Source: Nitrospirota bacterium
Lineage (GTDB): Bacteria > Nitrospirota > Thermodesulfovibrionia > Thermodesulfovibrionales > Dissulfurispiraceae
DNA: 64,000 bases
NCBI GenBank assembly: GCA_016936655.1
Contig: JAFGXL010000016.1
Span: forward strand, 62,001-126,000
Reading direction: 5' to 3'
Part shown: in pieces, positions 36,753 through 48,000 of the stretch
How positions within the stretch are numbered: position 1 is the first letter of the stretch
Layout of the letters: every line of letters begins with the position of its first letter
Position numbers and translations under genes: made by a program
Notes under the pieces: generated by a model
What the model was told of the DNA's origin: nothing
What the model saw: the letters and a program-made list of their open reading frames with translations, nothing else
Database searches by the model: none

Positions 36753-37949
36753 ATGGCTTTGGTCAATCCGCACGGCAGAGAAAAAAAGCTTGTGACAAGA
36801 CTGCTCAAAGGCCAGGAGCTGAAGGAAGAGAGACTAAAGGCATCAAAACTTCTTAAGGTTAACATAACATCTAGGGAAGCCGGTGATCTCATAATGATGG
36901 GAATCGGCGGCTTCTCGCCTCTTGCAGGATTTATGGGGCATGATGACTGGAAGGGTGTATGCAGTGAGTGCAAAACATCTGACGGCACATTCTGGCCCAT
37001 CCCTATAACACTCTCAACAACAAAAGAGACAGCCAGCCGCATAAAAAAGAATCAGGAGGTTGCTCTAATCTCTGAAGATTCTGAAGAGGTGATGGCTGTG
37101 TTGCAGGTTTCTGAAAAATACACGATTGACAAAGAGTTTGAGTGCAAAGAAATCTTTAGGACAACTGACCATGAGCATCCTGGCGTGGCTATGGTGATGA
37201 GTCAGCCAGAGGTTAACATCGCCGGAGTTCTCAGTGTGCTGAGCGAGGGCGACTTTCCAAAGAATCATCAGGAGATATATCTGAGGCCTGCTGAGACAAG
37301 GATGATATTTGAGGAAAAGGGCTGGAGCAAGATAGCAGCATTTCAGACCAGAAATCCGATGCACCGTTCTCATGAATACCTCACAAAAATAGCTATAGAG
37401 GTCTTCGACGGAGTATTTATCCATATGCTCCTTGGCAAGCTTAAACCCGGAGACATCCCGGCTGATGTAAGAGAAAAGGCGATAGATGTGCTGATAAAAA
37501 ATTACTATCTTAAAGATACAATCATGTTGGGCGGCTATCCTCTGGATATGAGATATGCGGGACCTCGCGAGGCTCTTCTGCATGCGCTCTTTAGGCAGAA
37601 CTATGGATGCAGCCACCTTATAGTAGGCAGAGACCATGCCGGAGTAGGAGATTACTATGGCCCATTTGATGCACAGAAGATATTTGATGAAATCCCTCAA
37701 AATGCTTTGGAGACAAAGCCTCTGAATATAGACTGGACATTCTATTGCAGAAAGTGCGACGGCATGGCTTCAATGAAGACATGCCCTCATGGCAAGGATG
37801 ACAGGATACTGCTGAGCGGCACAAAATTGAGGAAGATGCTGTCTGAAGGAGACGATGTCCCTTCCCAGTTCAGCCGGCCTGAGGTGCTTGATGTGCTTAG
37901 GGAGTATTATCAGGGGCTGGATGCAAACAGGCACCATAAAAGCGCATAA
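36753..37949 (+). CDS. sat: Sulfate adenylyltransferase (ATP sulfurylase)
   Basis: 398-aa homooligomeric ATP sulfurylase that activates sulfate to APS and releases PPi, the first step of sulfate reduction. The ATP/sulfate-binding motif [14 protein letters not shown], the region [17 protein letters not shown] and the C-terminal [14 protein letters not shown] are present. No APS kinase domain is fused, as expected for the dissimilatory form. Located between adk and the pyrophosphatase gene; aprAB is not in this window. Confidence 0.96.
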   Translation: MALVNPHGREKKLVTRLLKGQELKEERLKASKLLKVNITSREAGDLIMMGIGGFSPLAGFMGHDDWKGVCSECKTSDGTFWPIPITLSTTKETASRIKKNQEVALISEDSEEVMAVLQVSEKYTIDKEFECKEIFRTTDHEHPGVAMVMSQPEVNIAGVLSVLSEGDFPKNHQEIYLRPAETRMIFEEKGWSKIAAFQTRNPMHRSHEYLTKIAIEVFDGVFIHMLLGKLKPGDIPADVREKAIDVLIKNYYLKDTIMLGGYPLDMRYAGPREALLHALFRQNYGCSHLIVGRDHAGVGDYYGPFDAQKIFDEIPQNALETKPLNIDWTFYCRKCDGMASMKTCPHGKDDRILLSGTKLRKMLSEGDDVPSQFSRPEVLDVLREYYQGLDANRHHKSA

Positions 37950-38257
37950 ATCTGTATTAATGGCAGATTATTTCTGCAATAAATCTTGTCAGTCATTTAT
38001 TTGCAGGATAAGATTTATTTTTTAAAACAATAGGTTATAACTATTTAATATAGGTTTTTAGACTGGCTGGCATATGGACAGCAGCTCTGTTTCTTTGATC
38101 AGGAGGTTGAATTCAGGAGCTGCATCCGTATATAATCCTATCTACTTGAAATAGCAGGCGGGGGATCTTAATATTGAGAGACATTAAGCAGACGCACTGC
38201 ATATTTACGCATATCTTTGTTTCAAAAAGAAAAAATAACAGGAGGTAAAAAAGACAG
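37950..38257 (+). promoter_or_regulatory. sat-hppA intergenic region: alternative hairpins, promoter, long leader
   Basis: Three elements are visible. First, AATAAATCTT (37978-37987) pairs with AAGATTTATT (38010-38019), followed by a T-run, giving an AT-rich terminator. CTGCAATAAAT (37974-37984) can instead pair with ATTTATTTGCAG (37995-38006), which would exclude the first stem. Second, a good promoter: TTGAAT 38107-38112, 18 nt, TATAAT 38131-38136. Third, an untranslated leader of about 115 nt leads to the AGGAGG Shine-Dalgarno before hppA. No gene is seen. Confidence 0.55.
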
Positions 38258-40306
38258 ATGAGCGGAATAGTATTGTTTGCTCTGATCGCCGGTGCTCTTG
38301 GTGTTGCATACGCGCTATATATATCAGCGTGGATCATGCGCCAGGACGCAGGCACAGAAAGGATGAGAGAGATTTCTGACGCTGTAAAGGAAGGAGCTGC
38401 TGCATTTCTTTCCCGTGAGTACAAGGCGGTCGCGATGGTAGGCGTTGTGATATTCGCGCTGCTCTTTTTTCTCGGCGCATGGACAGCTATAGGGTTTGCA
38501 ATTGGCGCTTTAGGTTCAGCGCTCGCAGGCTACATCGGCATGATGGTTACCGTGCGTTCAAATGTAAGAACAACAGAGGCTGCAAAGAAGGGGCTTCAGG
38601 CTGCACTGAATGTTGCTTTTAAGGGCGGTTCAGTTACAGGCATGATGGTTGTCGGACTTGGACTTCTCGGCATCACAGGATACTATCTGGTGGCAAAATC
38701 TATGATTCCTGAAGCTGAGATAGACACAGTCTTTCACGCGCTTATCGGATTAGGCTTTGGCTGTTCATTAATGAGCGTATTTGCCAGAATAGCAGGCGGT
38801 ATCTACACAAAGGCTGCTGATGTAGGAGCAGACCTCGTAGGAAAGGTTGAGGCAGGAATCCCTGAGGACGATCCAAGAAACCCCGCTGTTATAGCTGACA
38901 ACGTCGGCGATAATGTGGGCGACTGCGCAGGCATGGCAGCGGATCTTTATGAAACATACACAGTCACGCTCGTTGCAGCCATGCTGCTTGCTAAGACTGT
39001 TTTTGGCGCAACAAGCTACTGGGTGGAGTTTCCGCTCCTTATCGGCGGCATATCAATACTGGCATCAATCGTTGGCGCATTCTTTGTAAAACTCGGCAAA
39101 AAACAGTACATAATGGGCGCTCTTTACAAAGGTCTTGCAGTATCAGGAATACTGGCTGCGGTTGCATTCTATTTTGTATCACAGAAGTTTCTGGCAATGC
39201 CGGGTGTTGAGCAGGCATTCACAGCAGCAGGCGTATTTACAACTGCGGTTATAGGTCTTGTGCTTACCGGACTTATAGTTATGATAACCGAGTACTTCAC
39301 ATCACAGAACTACGGTCCTGTCAAGAGCATAGCAGCAGCCAGCCAGACAGGCCACGCTACAAACATAATTTCAGGTCTTGCTGTGAGCATGAAATCAACA
39401 GCTCTTCCTGCGATAGTAATATCAGGCGCCATCCTCTGGGCATACTACCTTGGCGGAGGATTTGCAGGCAATATGGGCAGCGGACTCTTCGCAATAGCCC
39501 TTTCAGCAGTGGCTATGCTCTCTATGACAGGCATAGTTGTTGCGATTGATTCATACGGTCCGATAACAGACAACGCTGGCGGCATAGCAGAAATGGCAGA
39601 GCTTCCTGAAAGCGTAAGAGCTGTTACAGATCCTCTTGACGCAGTCGGAAATACAACAAAGGCTGTAACAAAAGGTTATGCAATCGGTTCAGCAGCTCTC
39701 GCAGCTCTTGTTCTCTTTGCAGAATACTCAAGGTCATTCGGCCAGTCACTCGCATTTGACCTCTCAAACCCTTATGTTATTGTTGGTCTATTCATCGGCG
39801 GACTCCTTCCATACTACTTCGGCGCGCTTCTTATGGAAGCAGTCGGAAAGGCTGCAGGCGGAGTCGTTGAAGAGGTGAGAAGGCAGTTTAGGGAGATCCC
39901 CGGCATTATGGAAGGCACAGCAAAGCCTCAGTACGGCACATGTGTTGACATAGTAACAAAGGGCGCTATCAGGCAGATGATGCTTCCAGCGCTTATACCT
40001 GTTGCTGTTCCTATTCTTGTTGGAGTGTTTATAGGTAAAGAGGCCCTCGGCGGCGTTCTTATCGGCAGCATAATAACAGGTCTTTTCCAGGCCATCGCCA
40101 TGACAAGCGGCGGCGGCGCATGGGATAATGCAAAGAAGTATATTGAAGACGGCGCGTTTGGCGGCAAGGGCTCTGATGCCCACAAGGCTGCTGTAACAGG
40201 CGACACGGTCGGCGATCCTTACAAGGATACAGCAGGTCCTGCTATCAACCCGATGATAAAGGTTATCAATATCGTCGCGCTCCTGATAGTGCCGCTTATA
40301 AAGTAG
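38258..40306 (+). CDS. hppA: Membrane H+-translocating pyrophosphatase, K+-independent type
   Basis: 682-aa integral membrane pump with about 16 transmembrane segments that couples PPi hydrolysis to ion translocation. The substrate-binding motif [20 protein letters not shown] and the acidic motifs DNVGDNVGD and [14 protein letters not shown] are intact. The [10 protein letters not shown] segment has Lys at the position that distinguishes K+-independent, proton-pumping enzymes from K+-dependent ones, which have Ala. It lies after sat, the main PPi producer in sulfate reducers. A strong terminator follows. Confidence 0.95.
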   Translation: MSGIVLFALIAGALGVAYALYISAWIMRQDAGTERMREISDAVKEGAAAFLSREYKAVAMVGVVIFALLFFLGAWTAIGFAIGALGSALAGYIGMMVTVRSNVRTTEAAKKGLQAALNVAFKGGSVTGMMVVGLGLLGITGYYLVAKSMIPEAEIDTVFHALIGLGFGCSLMSVFARIAGGIYTKAADVGADLVGKVEAGIPEDDPRNPAVIADNVGDNVGDCAGMAADLYETYTVTLVAAMLLAKTVFGATSYWVEFPLLIGGISILASIVGAFFVKLGKKQYIMGALYKGLAVSGILAAVAFYFVSQKFLAMPGVEQAFTAAGVFTTAVIGLVLTGLIVMITEYFTSQNYGPVKSIAAASQTGHATNIISGLAVSMKSTALPAIVISGAILWAYYLGGGFAGNMGSGLFAIALSAVAMLSMTGIVVAIDSYGPITDNAGGIAEMAELPESVRAVTDPLDAVGNTTKAVTKGYAIGSAALAALVLFAEYSRSFGQSLAFDLSNPYVIVGLFIGGLLPYYFGALLMEAVGKAAGGVVEEVRRQFREIPGIMEGTAKPQYGTCVDIVTKGAIRQMMLPALIPVAVPILVGVFIGKEALGGVLIGSIITGLFQAIAMTSGGGAWDNAKKYIEDGAFGGKGSDAHKAAVTGDTVGDPYKDTAGPAINPMIKVINIVALLIVPLIK

Positions 40307-40320
40307 ATCTGATATTTTTC

Positions 40321-40355
40321 AAAGGCCGGCTCGCTGATGCGAGCCGGCCTTTTTA
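40321..40355 (+). terminator. Rho-independent terminator of hppA
   Basis: AAGGCCGGCTCGC (40322-40334) pairs exactly with GCGAGCCGGCCTT (40339-40351) around a TGAT tetraloop. It is followed by TTT and a T-rich tail, 16 nt after the hppA stop. Confidence 0.95.
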
Positions 40356-40440
40356 TTTATCTCTGGTCTGTTTTCATAAAGCCTCAATTTGCAGGATTCC
40401 ATAAAAAATATTTAATGCTATAATTGAAGTACATATGTGC

Positions 40441-40457
40441 TGTACAGGAGGTGTACA
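40441..40457 (+). promoter_or_regulatory. TGTACA pair flanking the antitoxin ribosome-binding site
   Basis: TGTACA (40441-40446), GGAGG (40447-40451), TGTACA (40452-40457): two palindromic hexamers bracket the Shine-Dalgarno and touch the ATG at 40457. A related GTACATATGTGC lies just upstream. Autoregulation by the antitoxin is plausible because many toxin-antitoxin modules bind such palindromes; binding is inferred only. Confidence 0.4.
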
Positions 40458-40690
40458 TGATAGACAGACTTGTGGTTAACCCAGCCATACTCGGAGGAAA
40501 GCCTGTAATTAAGGGTACTCGGATATCAGTCGAGTTTGTTTTGGAGCTTCTTGCCTCCGGTGTTTCTGAAGATGAAATCCTAAGCGATTACCGGCATTTA
40601 TCAAGAGAAGACATAAAGGCCTGTCTTGAGTATGCTGCACACGCATTGAAGAATGAGATAATCGTTGATCTGGAAACCGCTGTTGCATGA
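40457..40690 (+). CDS. DUF433 antitoxin-like protein (module 1)
   Basis: About 77-aa protein of the DUF433 family (PF04255 type), which has a winged-helix-like fold and is commonly paired with PIN-like proteins. The signature LVVNPAILGGKPVIKGTRIS and the ending LSREDIKACLEYAAHAL are clear. ATG 40457 is chosen because AGGAGG at 40446-40451 lies 5 nt upstream. The stop overlaps the next gene start (ATGA), as usual for toxin-antitoxin pairs. Confidence 0.85.
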   Translation: MIDRLVVNPAILGGKPVIKGTRISVEFVLELLASGVSEDEILSDYRHLSREDIKACLEYAAHALKNEIIVDLETAVA

Positions 40691-41055
40691 GATTTCCTGA
40701 CCGTAAACTCCTCGCTGACGAAAACATATCTCCCCGTGTTGTCTCATTTTTACGAGAAAAAGCGATTGATATTATTGATGTAAAAGAGCAGGGATGGCAG
40801 GGAAGCGAGGATGAGTTCATTTTGAGGAAAGCGCTTGAAGATAACAGGTTCGTCCTTACTCATGATTCTGATTTTGGCATGCTGGCTATTAATGCAGGCA
40901 TGCCATGTTATGGGGTTATTTATATAAGAATTAAAAACCTAAAAACAGAAAATATCCTCAACTTGCTGGATAAACTGCTTAGATTTGATAAGGAAATTAC
41001 TTCCTGCTCCATTGTTGTTGTGGAGGATACAAAAGTACGGATCAGATCTATATAA
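40687..41055 (+). CDS. DUF5615 PIN-like (Mut7-C) protein, putative toxin (module 1)
   Basis: 122-aa protein with the acidic PIN-like pattern: LLADENISPRVVSFLRE near the N-terminus and VLTHDSDFGML in the middle. These match DUF5615/Mut7-C-type nuclease folds. Coupled by ATGA to the DUF433 gene. Predicted RNase toxin by family and arrangement; activity is not shown. A second homologous module lies at 51,607-52,183. Confidence 0.82.
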   Translation: MRFPDRKLLADENISPRVVSFLREKAIDIIDVKEQGWQGSEDEFILRKALEDNRFVLTHDSDFGMLAINAGMPCYGVIYIRIKNLKTENILNLLDKLLRFDKEITSCSIVVVEDTKVRIRSI

Positions 41056-41132
41056 AAAACCTCGTCTGTCAGTTTGCCATATTCAATAGAAGATTATCCC
41101 ATACATTTGGCTGCATTAGCCAATAGTTCCGC

Positions 41133-41162
41133 TTGCCAATTCAAACGGGTTTGGTGTATATT
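41133..41162 (+). promoter_or_regulatory. Promoter of rpmE
   Basis: TTGCCA (41133-41138), 18-nt spacer, TATATT (41157-41162), about 31 nt before the TTG start codon, which is preceded by AGGAGGG at 41180-41186. Good sigma-70-like match. Confidence 0.6.
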
Positions 41163-41193
41163 ATTATCCTAATACAATCAGGAGGGCAGTGCG

Positions 41194-41397
41194 TTGAAAG
41201 AGAATATACATTCTAACTACAAAGAATCCAAGGTGCTCTGCGCATGCGGAGAGACTTTTATGACCAAATCCACAAAACCGGAGCTTCATGTTGATATATG
41301 CTCAAAGTGTCATCCATTCTACACAGGCAAGCAGAAGATGATAGATGCTGAAGGCAGAGTCGAGAAGTTCAAGAAGAAGTACGCAGCAAAAAAGTAG
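41194..41397 (+). CDS. rpmE: Ribosomal protein bL31
   Basis: 67-aa zinc-type L31 with two Cys pairs (VLCACGETF and [14 protein letters not shown]). It starts with TTG 41194, positioned 7 nt after AGGAGGG. The following yqhQ-like gene and prfA give the conserved rpmE-yqhQ-prfA neighbourhood. A terminator-like hairpin follows the stop. Confidence 0.94.
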   Translation: MKENIHSNYKESKVLCACGETFMTKSTKPELHVDICSKCHPFYTGKQKMIDAEGRVEKFKKKYAAKK

Positions 41398-41409
41398 CTA
41401 AGCTAAGCT

Positions 41410-41453
41410 CAGGGGTTGGCAGCGTCTCTATTTATACGCGACCAGCCCTTTTT
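41410..41453 (+). terminator. Probable terminator after rpmE
   Basis: AGGGGTTGGCAGCG and CGCGACCAGCCCT form an imperfect stem with a roughly 12-nt AT-rich loop, followed by TTTTTT. It lies 13 nt after the rpmE stop. Confidence 0.7.
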
Positions 41454-41516
41454 TATTGGGCTGCAGCATAGTTTTTATCCGGTTAAGCCTTATAATTCCA
41501 GCTCCAACAGGGTGAA

Positions 41517-42410
41517 TTGATGAAGAACATAGGCGGACAGGCTGTAATCGAAGGGGTCATGATGAAGTCCTCAAAGGGATGGAGCGTGGCAGTAAGAGAC
41601 CCCAAGGGCGCTATTCATCACAAGACTGTTGAGCTGAAGCCTCTGCACAAATTTTTCAAGCTTCCTGTAATACGCGGATTCATAGCTTTGCTGCATGCTC
41701 TTATAATAGGCATAAAAGCCATAGAGTTTTCCGGCAATATAGCGCTTGCAGAAGATGAAAAACCGATGAGCGGCTGGAGCATCACATTTTCGATACTTAC
41801 TGCGCTGCTGCTAGCTGTAGGGCTTTTTATAGTGCTTCCTCTTTATGCCACAAAACTTCTAGGAGATATTTACGGTTCTGTTGCTGAAAGCTCTATCCTA
41901 TTCAACCTTGTTGACGGCATATTGAGAGTCGCGGTATTCCTTGGATATGTGACAGCCATAGGCCTCTGGAAAGAGATGCGCCGGCTGTATCAGTATCATG
42001 GAGCAGAACACAAGACTATTTATGCTTACGAGGCTGGCGAAGAATTGACAGTTGAGGCAGCAAGAAAGTACAAGCCATACCACCCCAGATGCGGCACCAG
42101 CTTTCTGCTTATTGTAATGGTAATAAGCATTCTGGTCTTTTCATTTATTCCGCAGTCATGGTCGTTTGTGCTGAAGTTTGGCGCGCGGTTAGTGCTTATT
42201 CCTCTGATAGCAGGGGTCTCTTATGAGGCTCTCAAGCTATCTGCAAAAAAGGGCGACAATTTTCTTATGAAGATGATATCTGTGCCCGGCATGTTTCTGC
42301 AGAGACTTACAGCAAGGGAGCCTGATGATTCGCAGATAGAGGTGGCAATAGCAGCGCTTAAAGAGGTGCTGGCTCTGGAAAAAGGAAAAGAGGCTTCCAA
42401 TAATGCTTGA
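41517..42410 (+). CDS. DUF1385 (YqhQ-like) membrane protein
   Basis: 297-aa polytopic protein of the DUF1385 family. The start [15 protein letters not shown] is diagnostic, and [15 protein letters not shown] and [12 protein letters not shown] form the conserved metal-ligand-like core. Four or five transmembrane segments. Function unknown, but in many bacteria it sits next to rpmE and prfA, as here. The last 8 nt overlap the prfA start. Confidence 0.9.
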   Translation: MMKNIGGQAVIEGVMMKSSKGWSVAVRDPKGAIHHKTVELKPLHKFFKLPVIRGFIALLHALIIGIKAIEFSGNIALAEDEKPMSGWSITFSILTALLLAVGLFIVLPLYATKLLGDIYGSVAESSILFNLVDGILRVAVFLGYVTAIGLWKEMRRLYQYHGAEHKTIYAYEAGEELTVEAARKYKPYHPRCGTSFLLIVMVISILVFSFIPQSWSFVLKFGARLVLIPLIAGVSYEALKLSAKKGDNFLMKMISVPGMFLQRLTAREPDDSQIEVAIAALKEVLALEKGKEASNNA

Positions 42411-43464
42411 AAAACTGCTGATAATAGAACAGAAATATAATGATGTCACAGAGTCATTAAGCAAGCCCGATGTGCATTCAGATATGCAGGAGTTTCAGAA
42501 ACTATCGCGGGAGCAGTCCGACCTTCAGCCTGTGTATGAGAAGATACAGGAGTATAAAAAACTTCTCTCAGACATAGAAGGTGCTGATGAGCTGCTCAAA
42601 AGCGGTGATTCTGAGCTTAAAGACCTTGCGCTTGTTGAACTTGATGATCTCAAGGCAAAGAGGCCGCAGCTTGAAGATGAGATCAAGATTATGCTGCTGC
42701 CCAAAGATCTGCGTGATGAGCGAAGCGTATTTCTCGAAATTAGGGCAGGTACTGGCGGAGATGAGGCTGCTCTTTTTGGAGCGGTTTTATTCCGTATGTA
42801 TTCCAAATATGCAGAATCCAGAAGATGGAAGATCGAGATTATAGACTCCAGCACAACAGGCATTGGAGGCCTTAAAGAAGTTATAGCTTCTATACAGGGC
42901 AAGGGCGCATACAGCAGGCTTAAGTATGAAAGCGGAGTACACAGGGTGCAGCGCGTGCCTTCAACAGAGGCATCAGGAAGGATACATACATCAGCAGCAA
43001 CTGTTGCGGTGCTGCCAGAGGCGGAAGATGTTGATATAAAGGTTGAAGAAAAAGATCTTCGTGTAGATACCTTCTGCGCCTCGGGCCCGGGCGGACAGGG
43101 CGTTAACACGACATATTCAGCAGTGCGCATAACCCACATACCGACCGGCGTTGTTGTGCAGTGTCAGGATGAGCGCTCGCAGATAAAGAACAGGGAAAAG
43201 GCTATGAAGGTGCTCCGTGCCAGACTCTTTGAGATAGAGACAGAGAGAAAAGATAAAGAACGCGCTCAGGAGAGAAAGACTCAGGTCGGTTCCGGAGACA
43301 GGAGCGAGCGCATACGCACATACAATTATCCTCAAAACAGGGTTACTGACCATAGAATCGGTCTTACACTGCATAAGCTTGAGCAGGTTGTAGAGGGCAG
43401 TCTTGATGAAATTATTGATGCCCTTAGCACGCATTATCAGGCTGAGAGACTTAAAGACCTCTAA
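42403..43464 (+). CDS. prfA: Peptide chain release factor 1
   Basis: 353-aa class I release factor reading UAA and UAG. The anticodon-like PxT motif is present as PST ([20 protein letters not shown]). The peptidyl-hydrolysis GGQ lies in [17 protein letters not shown]; Gly in place of the common His or Ser after GGQ is a normal variant. Normally followed by prmC, the methyltransferase acting on that Gln; here prmC is 7.2 kb downstream. Confidence 0.95.
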   Translation: MLEKLLIIEQKYNDVTESLSKPDVHSDMQEFQKLSREQSDLQPVYEKIQEYKKLLSDIEGADELLKSGDSELKDLALVELDDLKAKRPQLEDEIKIMLLPKDLRDERSVFLEIRAGTGGDEAALFGAVLFRMYSKYAESRRWKIEIIDSSTTGIGGLKEVIASIQGKGAYSRLKYESGVHRVQRVPSTEASGRIHTSAATVAVLPEAEDVDIKVEEKDLRVDTFCASGPGGQGVNTTYSAVRITHIPTGVVVQCQDERSQIKNREKAMKVLRARLFEIETERKDKERAQERKTQVGSGDRSERIRTYNYPQNRVTDHRIGLTLHKLEQVVEGSLDEIIDALSTHYQAERLKDL

Positions 43465-43470
43465 AGCATG

Positions 43471-43519
43471 GCGGTTTCTGCATAGCGGTCTTCCCTTTTT
43501 TTGTTGCAAACCGGTTTTT
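43471..43519 (+). terminator. Possible terminator after prfA
   Basis: CGGTTTCTGCA (43472-43482) can pair with TGCAAACCG (43505-43513) with a 2-nt bulge and a long loop, followed by GTTTTTC. It is moderately stable only, and sits just before the diguanylate cyclase gene. Confidence 0.4.
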
Positions 43520-43539
43520 CATAATTCATAATATTTCTA

Positions 43540-45065
43540 ATGAAACAAAAGATCGCGGTGATTCTTATATGCCTGCTCTTGTATGCTGTTTTCATCGGCT
43601 CTCTTATAATCGAGTTTGACAAGCGCAAGGTAAATTACATAAATGAAAATATAGATCTGCTTTCAGCAAAGGTTAACGCAACAGTCGAGAATCTGAAGCG
43701 TTTTTCGATGTATGTATTCGAGGGCAGTGTGAATACTCCGGTTGTGCTTTCCAATGTATGCAGTGCATGGAAGGCTGATAAAAACGGCAGATCAGTTTAC
43801 AGAGAAGATCTTTATGAACAGATGCTGCCTATTTACAACAGGCTTCTTGAGTATAATTTCAGACAGCTCCACTTTCACTTTCCTAACAGCGACAGCTTTC
43901 TCAGAATGCATAGCAAGGCAGATTTTGGTGATAACCTAGCGTGCGTTACTCAGTAAAGGCAGTTAATGAGAATCATAAATTTATTGCCGGCTTTGAAGAG
44001 GGGCGTATATTTAATGGATACAGATTTGTATATCCGTTGATGAAAAATAATGAACACTGCGGATCTGTAGAAGTCTCTTTTTCGATGGGATCTTTTTTGA
44101 ATGTGTTATCGAGGCTTTCGACAAATGATTTTGCATTTGCTATTAAACGCTCTGTAGTGGAAGGAGCGGTTTTTGAGCATAAAAAGCACAACTATGCGCA
44201 GAGCGCTTTTTCTCCGGAGTATATGTTTGACAAAGACATATACAGCAGCTCACGCAGCGATGCTTTTCTTAAGTCTATTTCAGACATGCTTATGCCTCAC
44301 CTGCTTAAAGGCAGGGATTTTGGATTCATTCATAAACAAAACAGCAGACCATACTTGGTGCTTTTTAAAACTGTAAGTAATTTTCAGGGGCAGGATGTTG
44401 CTTATCTGATATCTATTGGGCAGGACAAGGGGTATGAGCAGATAAACAGGGATTTTATCCGTATTGTTATTATATCCGCTGTTTTGTTTATTGTTATCGC
44501 TGTGCTGCTTATTTTGTTTGTTGATGAGAGGCAGAGGCTTAAACAGCTCTCCAGCACTGACATGCTCACCAAGGTAGCGAACAGACGCAGTTTCATAGAG
44601 CGTGCTGAGACAGAGATGGCGCGTTCAGACAGGTATGGACTGCCGCTTTCTGTTGTGCTTTTTGATATAGATGATTTTAAATCGCTGAATGATAGATTCG
44701 GACATAATGAGGGCGACAGAGTGCTGCGCAATGTAGCAAGAGTTGTTTTAAGGGCTATAAGATCTTCTGATCTATTTGGAAGATGGGGAGGAGAAGAATT
44801 TGTATTTATGCTGCCGCACACAGATTCTGCAGCAGCGATAGCAGTGGCAGAAAAGGTCTGCTCTGCTATAAGAAATGCAAAAATAAGTCTGGTCAGCGAG
44901 GTTACAGCAAGTTTTGGCGTTGCTACTTATAAGGGCGCAGAGACGCTTGAGGATTTTATTGACAGGGCTGATTCTGCGATGTATCAAGCTAAACGTAGCG
45001 GGAAAAATTGCGTAAGACTTGCTCCTATGTCCGATTCAGAAGACAGCAGCTGCGGCCTGGAGTAG
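43540..45065 (+). pseudogene. Sensor diguanylate cyclase split by a frameshift
   Basis: One gene in two frames. Codons 1-135 (from ATG 43540) give an N-terminal transmembrane segment and the first part of a periplasmic sensor domain, ending ...SFLRMHSKADFGDNLA. Near 43,940 the frame must move, and the rest (from a GTG at 43941) continues RYSVKAVNENHKFIAGFEEG to 45065, with a second transmembrane segment and a GGDEF domain. The active site is GGEEF (GRWGGEEFVFML), and an inhibitory RxxD (RSSD) lies five residues upstream. One missing base explains the break. It would make c-di-GMP if read as one protein; as written it is probably broken, unless the base is a sequencing error. Confidence 0.8.
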
Positions 45066-45085
45066 TAGCCGGCATATGCGCGGCA

Positions 45086-48000
45086 TTAATCTTCAATAGC
45101 CTGTCTTATTTTTAGCGCAAGATCTTTTATAGAGAATGGTTTTTGTATAAAGTAGACTTCCACATCCAGCACTCCATGATGACCTATCACATCAGCTGTA
45201 TAGCCAGACATAAATAACAGTTTAAGTTTTGGATGTATTGCTTTTATCTGTTTGGCTAGGGCATCCCCGTTCATCTCCGGCATTATCACATCTGTCATAA
45301 GCAGGTCAATATTTCCGTCATGGGTTTCTGCCAGATTTAGGGCTTTGGCAGGGCTGTCTGCAGCAAGAACAGTATACCCGAGCATCTCGAGCATTGTTTT
45401 TGTCATCTCGAGGATTGATGGTTCATCCTCAACAAGGAGTATCTTTTCATGCCCGGCAGCAGGCTTAGTATTTTTTGAACATTCATCATCAGTATTTTCT
45501 GCGGCTGTCTTATAAGCAGGCAGGTATATTCTGAACATAGATCCCTGCCCGGGTTCACTGTATACATTTATAAATCCATTGTTCTGCTTGATAATGCCGT
45601 AAACAGTAGCAAGCCCCAGTCCAGTGCCCTTGCCAACATCTTTTGTTGTGAAGAACGGCTCAAAAAGGTTTGTTATGGTATCTTTGTCCATTCCGCATCC
45701 GTTGTCGCTTACTGTAAGAGTGACAAAATCGCCGGGTATGAATTCTGGCTTGTCTGAACAGAACTCTTTATCAATAACTGAGTTTGCTGTTTCTATGGTT
45801 ATCTTTCCTGTGCCTGATATCGCATCTCTGGCATTTACACATAGATTGACAAGTATCTGGTCGAGCTGTGCAGGATCCATCATCACATACCATGTGTCTT
45901 TGCCGGGCAGCCATGAAAGATCAATATTTTCTCCTATAAGCCTCTGCAGCATATTTATCATCCCGTCAATTGTATCGTTCAGAATAAGGGCTCTTGGAGA
46001 GATTGTCTGTTTGCGTGCGAATGCGAGCAGCTGGCGTGTTATTTCTGCAGATCTCTGTGCAGCTGTCGATATCTGTTTTAGGTAGTCTGTTATAGTGTTG
46101 TCATGTTCAATTTTGCTTAAAGCAAGTTCAGTATATCCGAGTATAACCCCTAGTTTATTGTTGAAATCGTGGGCTACTCCTCCTGCAAGCCTCCCGACAG
46201 ACTCCATCTTTTGCGCCTGCATCAGCTGATCCTGAAGTTTAATCCGTTCTGCTTCGATTTTCTTACGATCTGTAATATCTGTGACCAGAGCAATTATTTC
46301 TGCTATTTCCCCGTTTTTGTCATGAATAGGAGCTGTTGAAATGCTTATATCTATAAGCCTGCCATCTTTGCTCTGCCTCTTAAGCTCAAGATCTGTATAT
46401 ACAGCCCCGTTTATAATCCTGTTTCTGAATTTATCAAATTCGTATGCCTTGTCTTTAGGCACTATTGGCAGCATTTTGCCGATCACTTCATTTTGTGTCC
46501 AGCCAAATATCCGCTCTGCTGCCGAGTTCCAGCTCTTTACATTGCCTTCAAGATCAACGCTTATTATGGCTAAAGGAGAGGCTGCTATAAGTGCTGTCAG
46601 ATGCTTTTCGCTTTTTCTTAGAGCTTCTTCAGCCAGCACCCAGTCAGTTATAACTTCTGTATAAACAATAATGCCGCCGACTGAGTTGTCAGCCTCATAC
46701 CATGGCCTGCATTCCCAGCGCGTCCATTCTACTGAGCCGTCGTCCCGTACATAGGAGTCCCTGTCTGACTTAAGCACTTCTCCTGCCAAGGCTCTCTGGT
46801 GTACATCGCGCCATTTCTGCGGCAGGTCAGGGAAAATTTCATAATGATGTTTGCCTATAACATTTATTCCATTGATTTTGTATGCATTTAGATACCGCTG
46901 GCTCGCATATATGTATTTGAGTTCTTTGTCATGCACAGCAACAGAGCTGTTTGTGTGGTCAATTATATAGCGCATTAAATTGTGTGAATGTGTCAGCTCT
47001 TGCTGTGCCTTTTTTTGTTCAGTCAGGTCGTGGCAGAAGCAGATTATCTGACCTCCGTACTCATTAAGCCATGTTGCTGAAACCTCCAGAGGCCATATGC
47101 TGCCGTCTTTGCGTTTGTGGCGAACCTCAAAGAGTTCTGAGCTGTTAGTTATTACGCGTTTTATGCGTGCAGCAGTATCAGCAGGATCTTCATCAGCATC
47201 CAGATCTTTTATGCGCATGCCTATGATCTCGTCTTTTGTATAGCCGGACATAAAGCAGTATGCATCATTTACCTCTGTTACTAACCCTTGGCTGTTTATT
47301 ACCCAGAATCCTTCTGCTGTTGTATGCAGAATAGCCTGAAGATATTTTTCTCGAGCTCTTATGATTTCGTCAGCCTGTTTTTTCTCCGTTATATCGCTGA
47401 ATATTCCGAGTATGCCTGCTATGTTCCCGTTTTTGTCGATGATAGGAGTTTTAATAGTATAAATCCAGGTGTCTCTGCCAAGCAGCTTATAGTTTTCTTC
47501 AAATGACATGGTATGGCCGGATTCCATAACCCTGACATCATCAGCCCTGTATTTTTCAGCAAGATCAGCAGGATAAAAATCGTGATCAGTCTTGCCGCAA
47601 ATATCAGTTGTCTGTATCCCCAGGTCTGCTGCATAGTGTTCATTGCACGATAAATATGCAAGGTCTTTATCTTTAACAAATATTCTTTCGGGGATGTTGT
47701 CTATAAGATTTCTATACTTTTCTTCGCTCACCTGCAGAGCTGCATTAGCAGTCTCTATCTGGAGTCTGCGGCTGCTCTCCTTGTGCCTCATGCTGTGCAG
47801 CCACTCAGAGATTATGCTCACAATTAAACCGTCTATAATCAGCATAATCCATTGAAAAAGATCATAACCTGATCTTATTTCAAGCTTACCGGCTGGCGGC
47901 ATATTGTATCCTGTAAGCGCTGCTGCCAGGATTGTTGCAACAATGCCAGGGCCTAGACCGCCAATAAGAGCAGAGATTATAACCGGCAGGATAAATAGTA

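Noticed and set aside
41210-41397. rpmE as a small zinc-finger regulator
   Set aside because: Cys spacing, length and the yqhQ-prfA neighbourhood fit ribosomal protein bL31.
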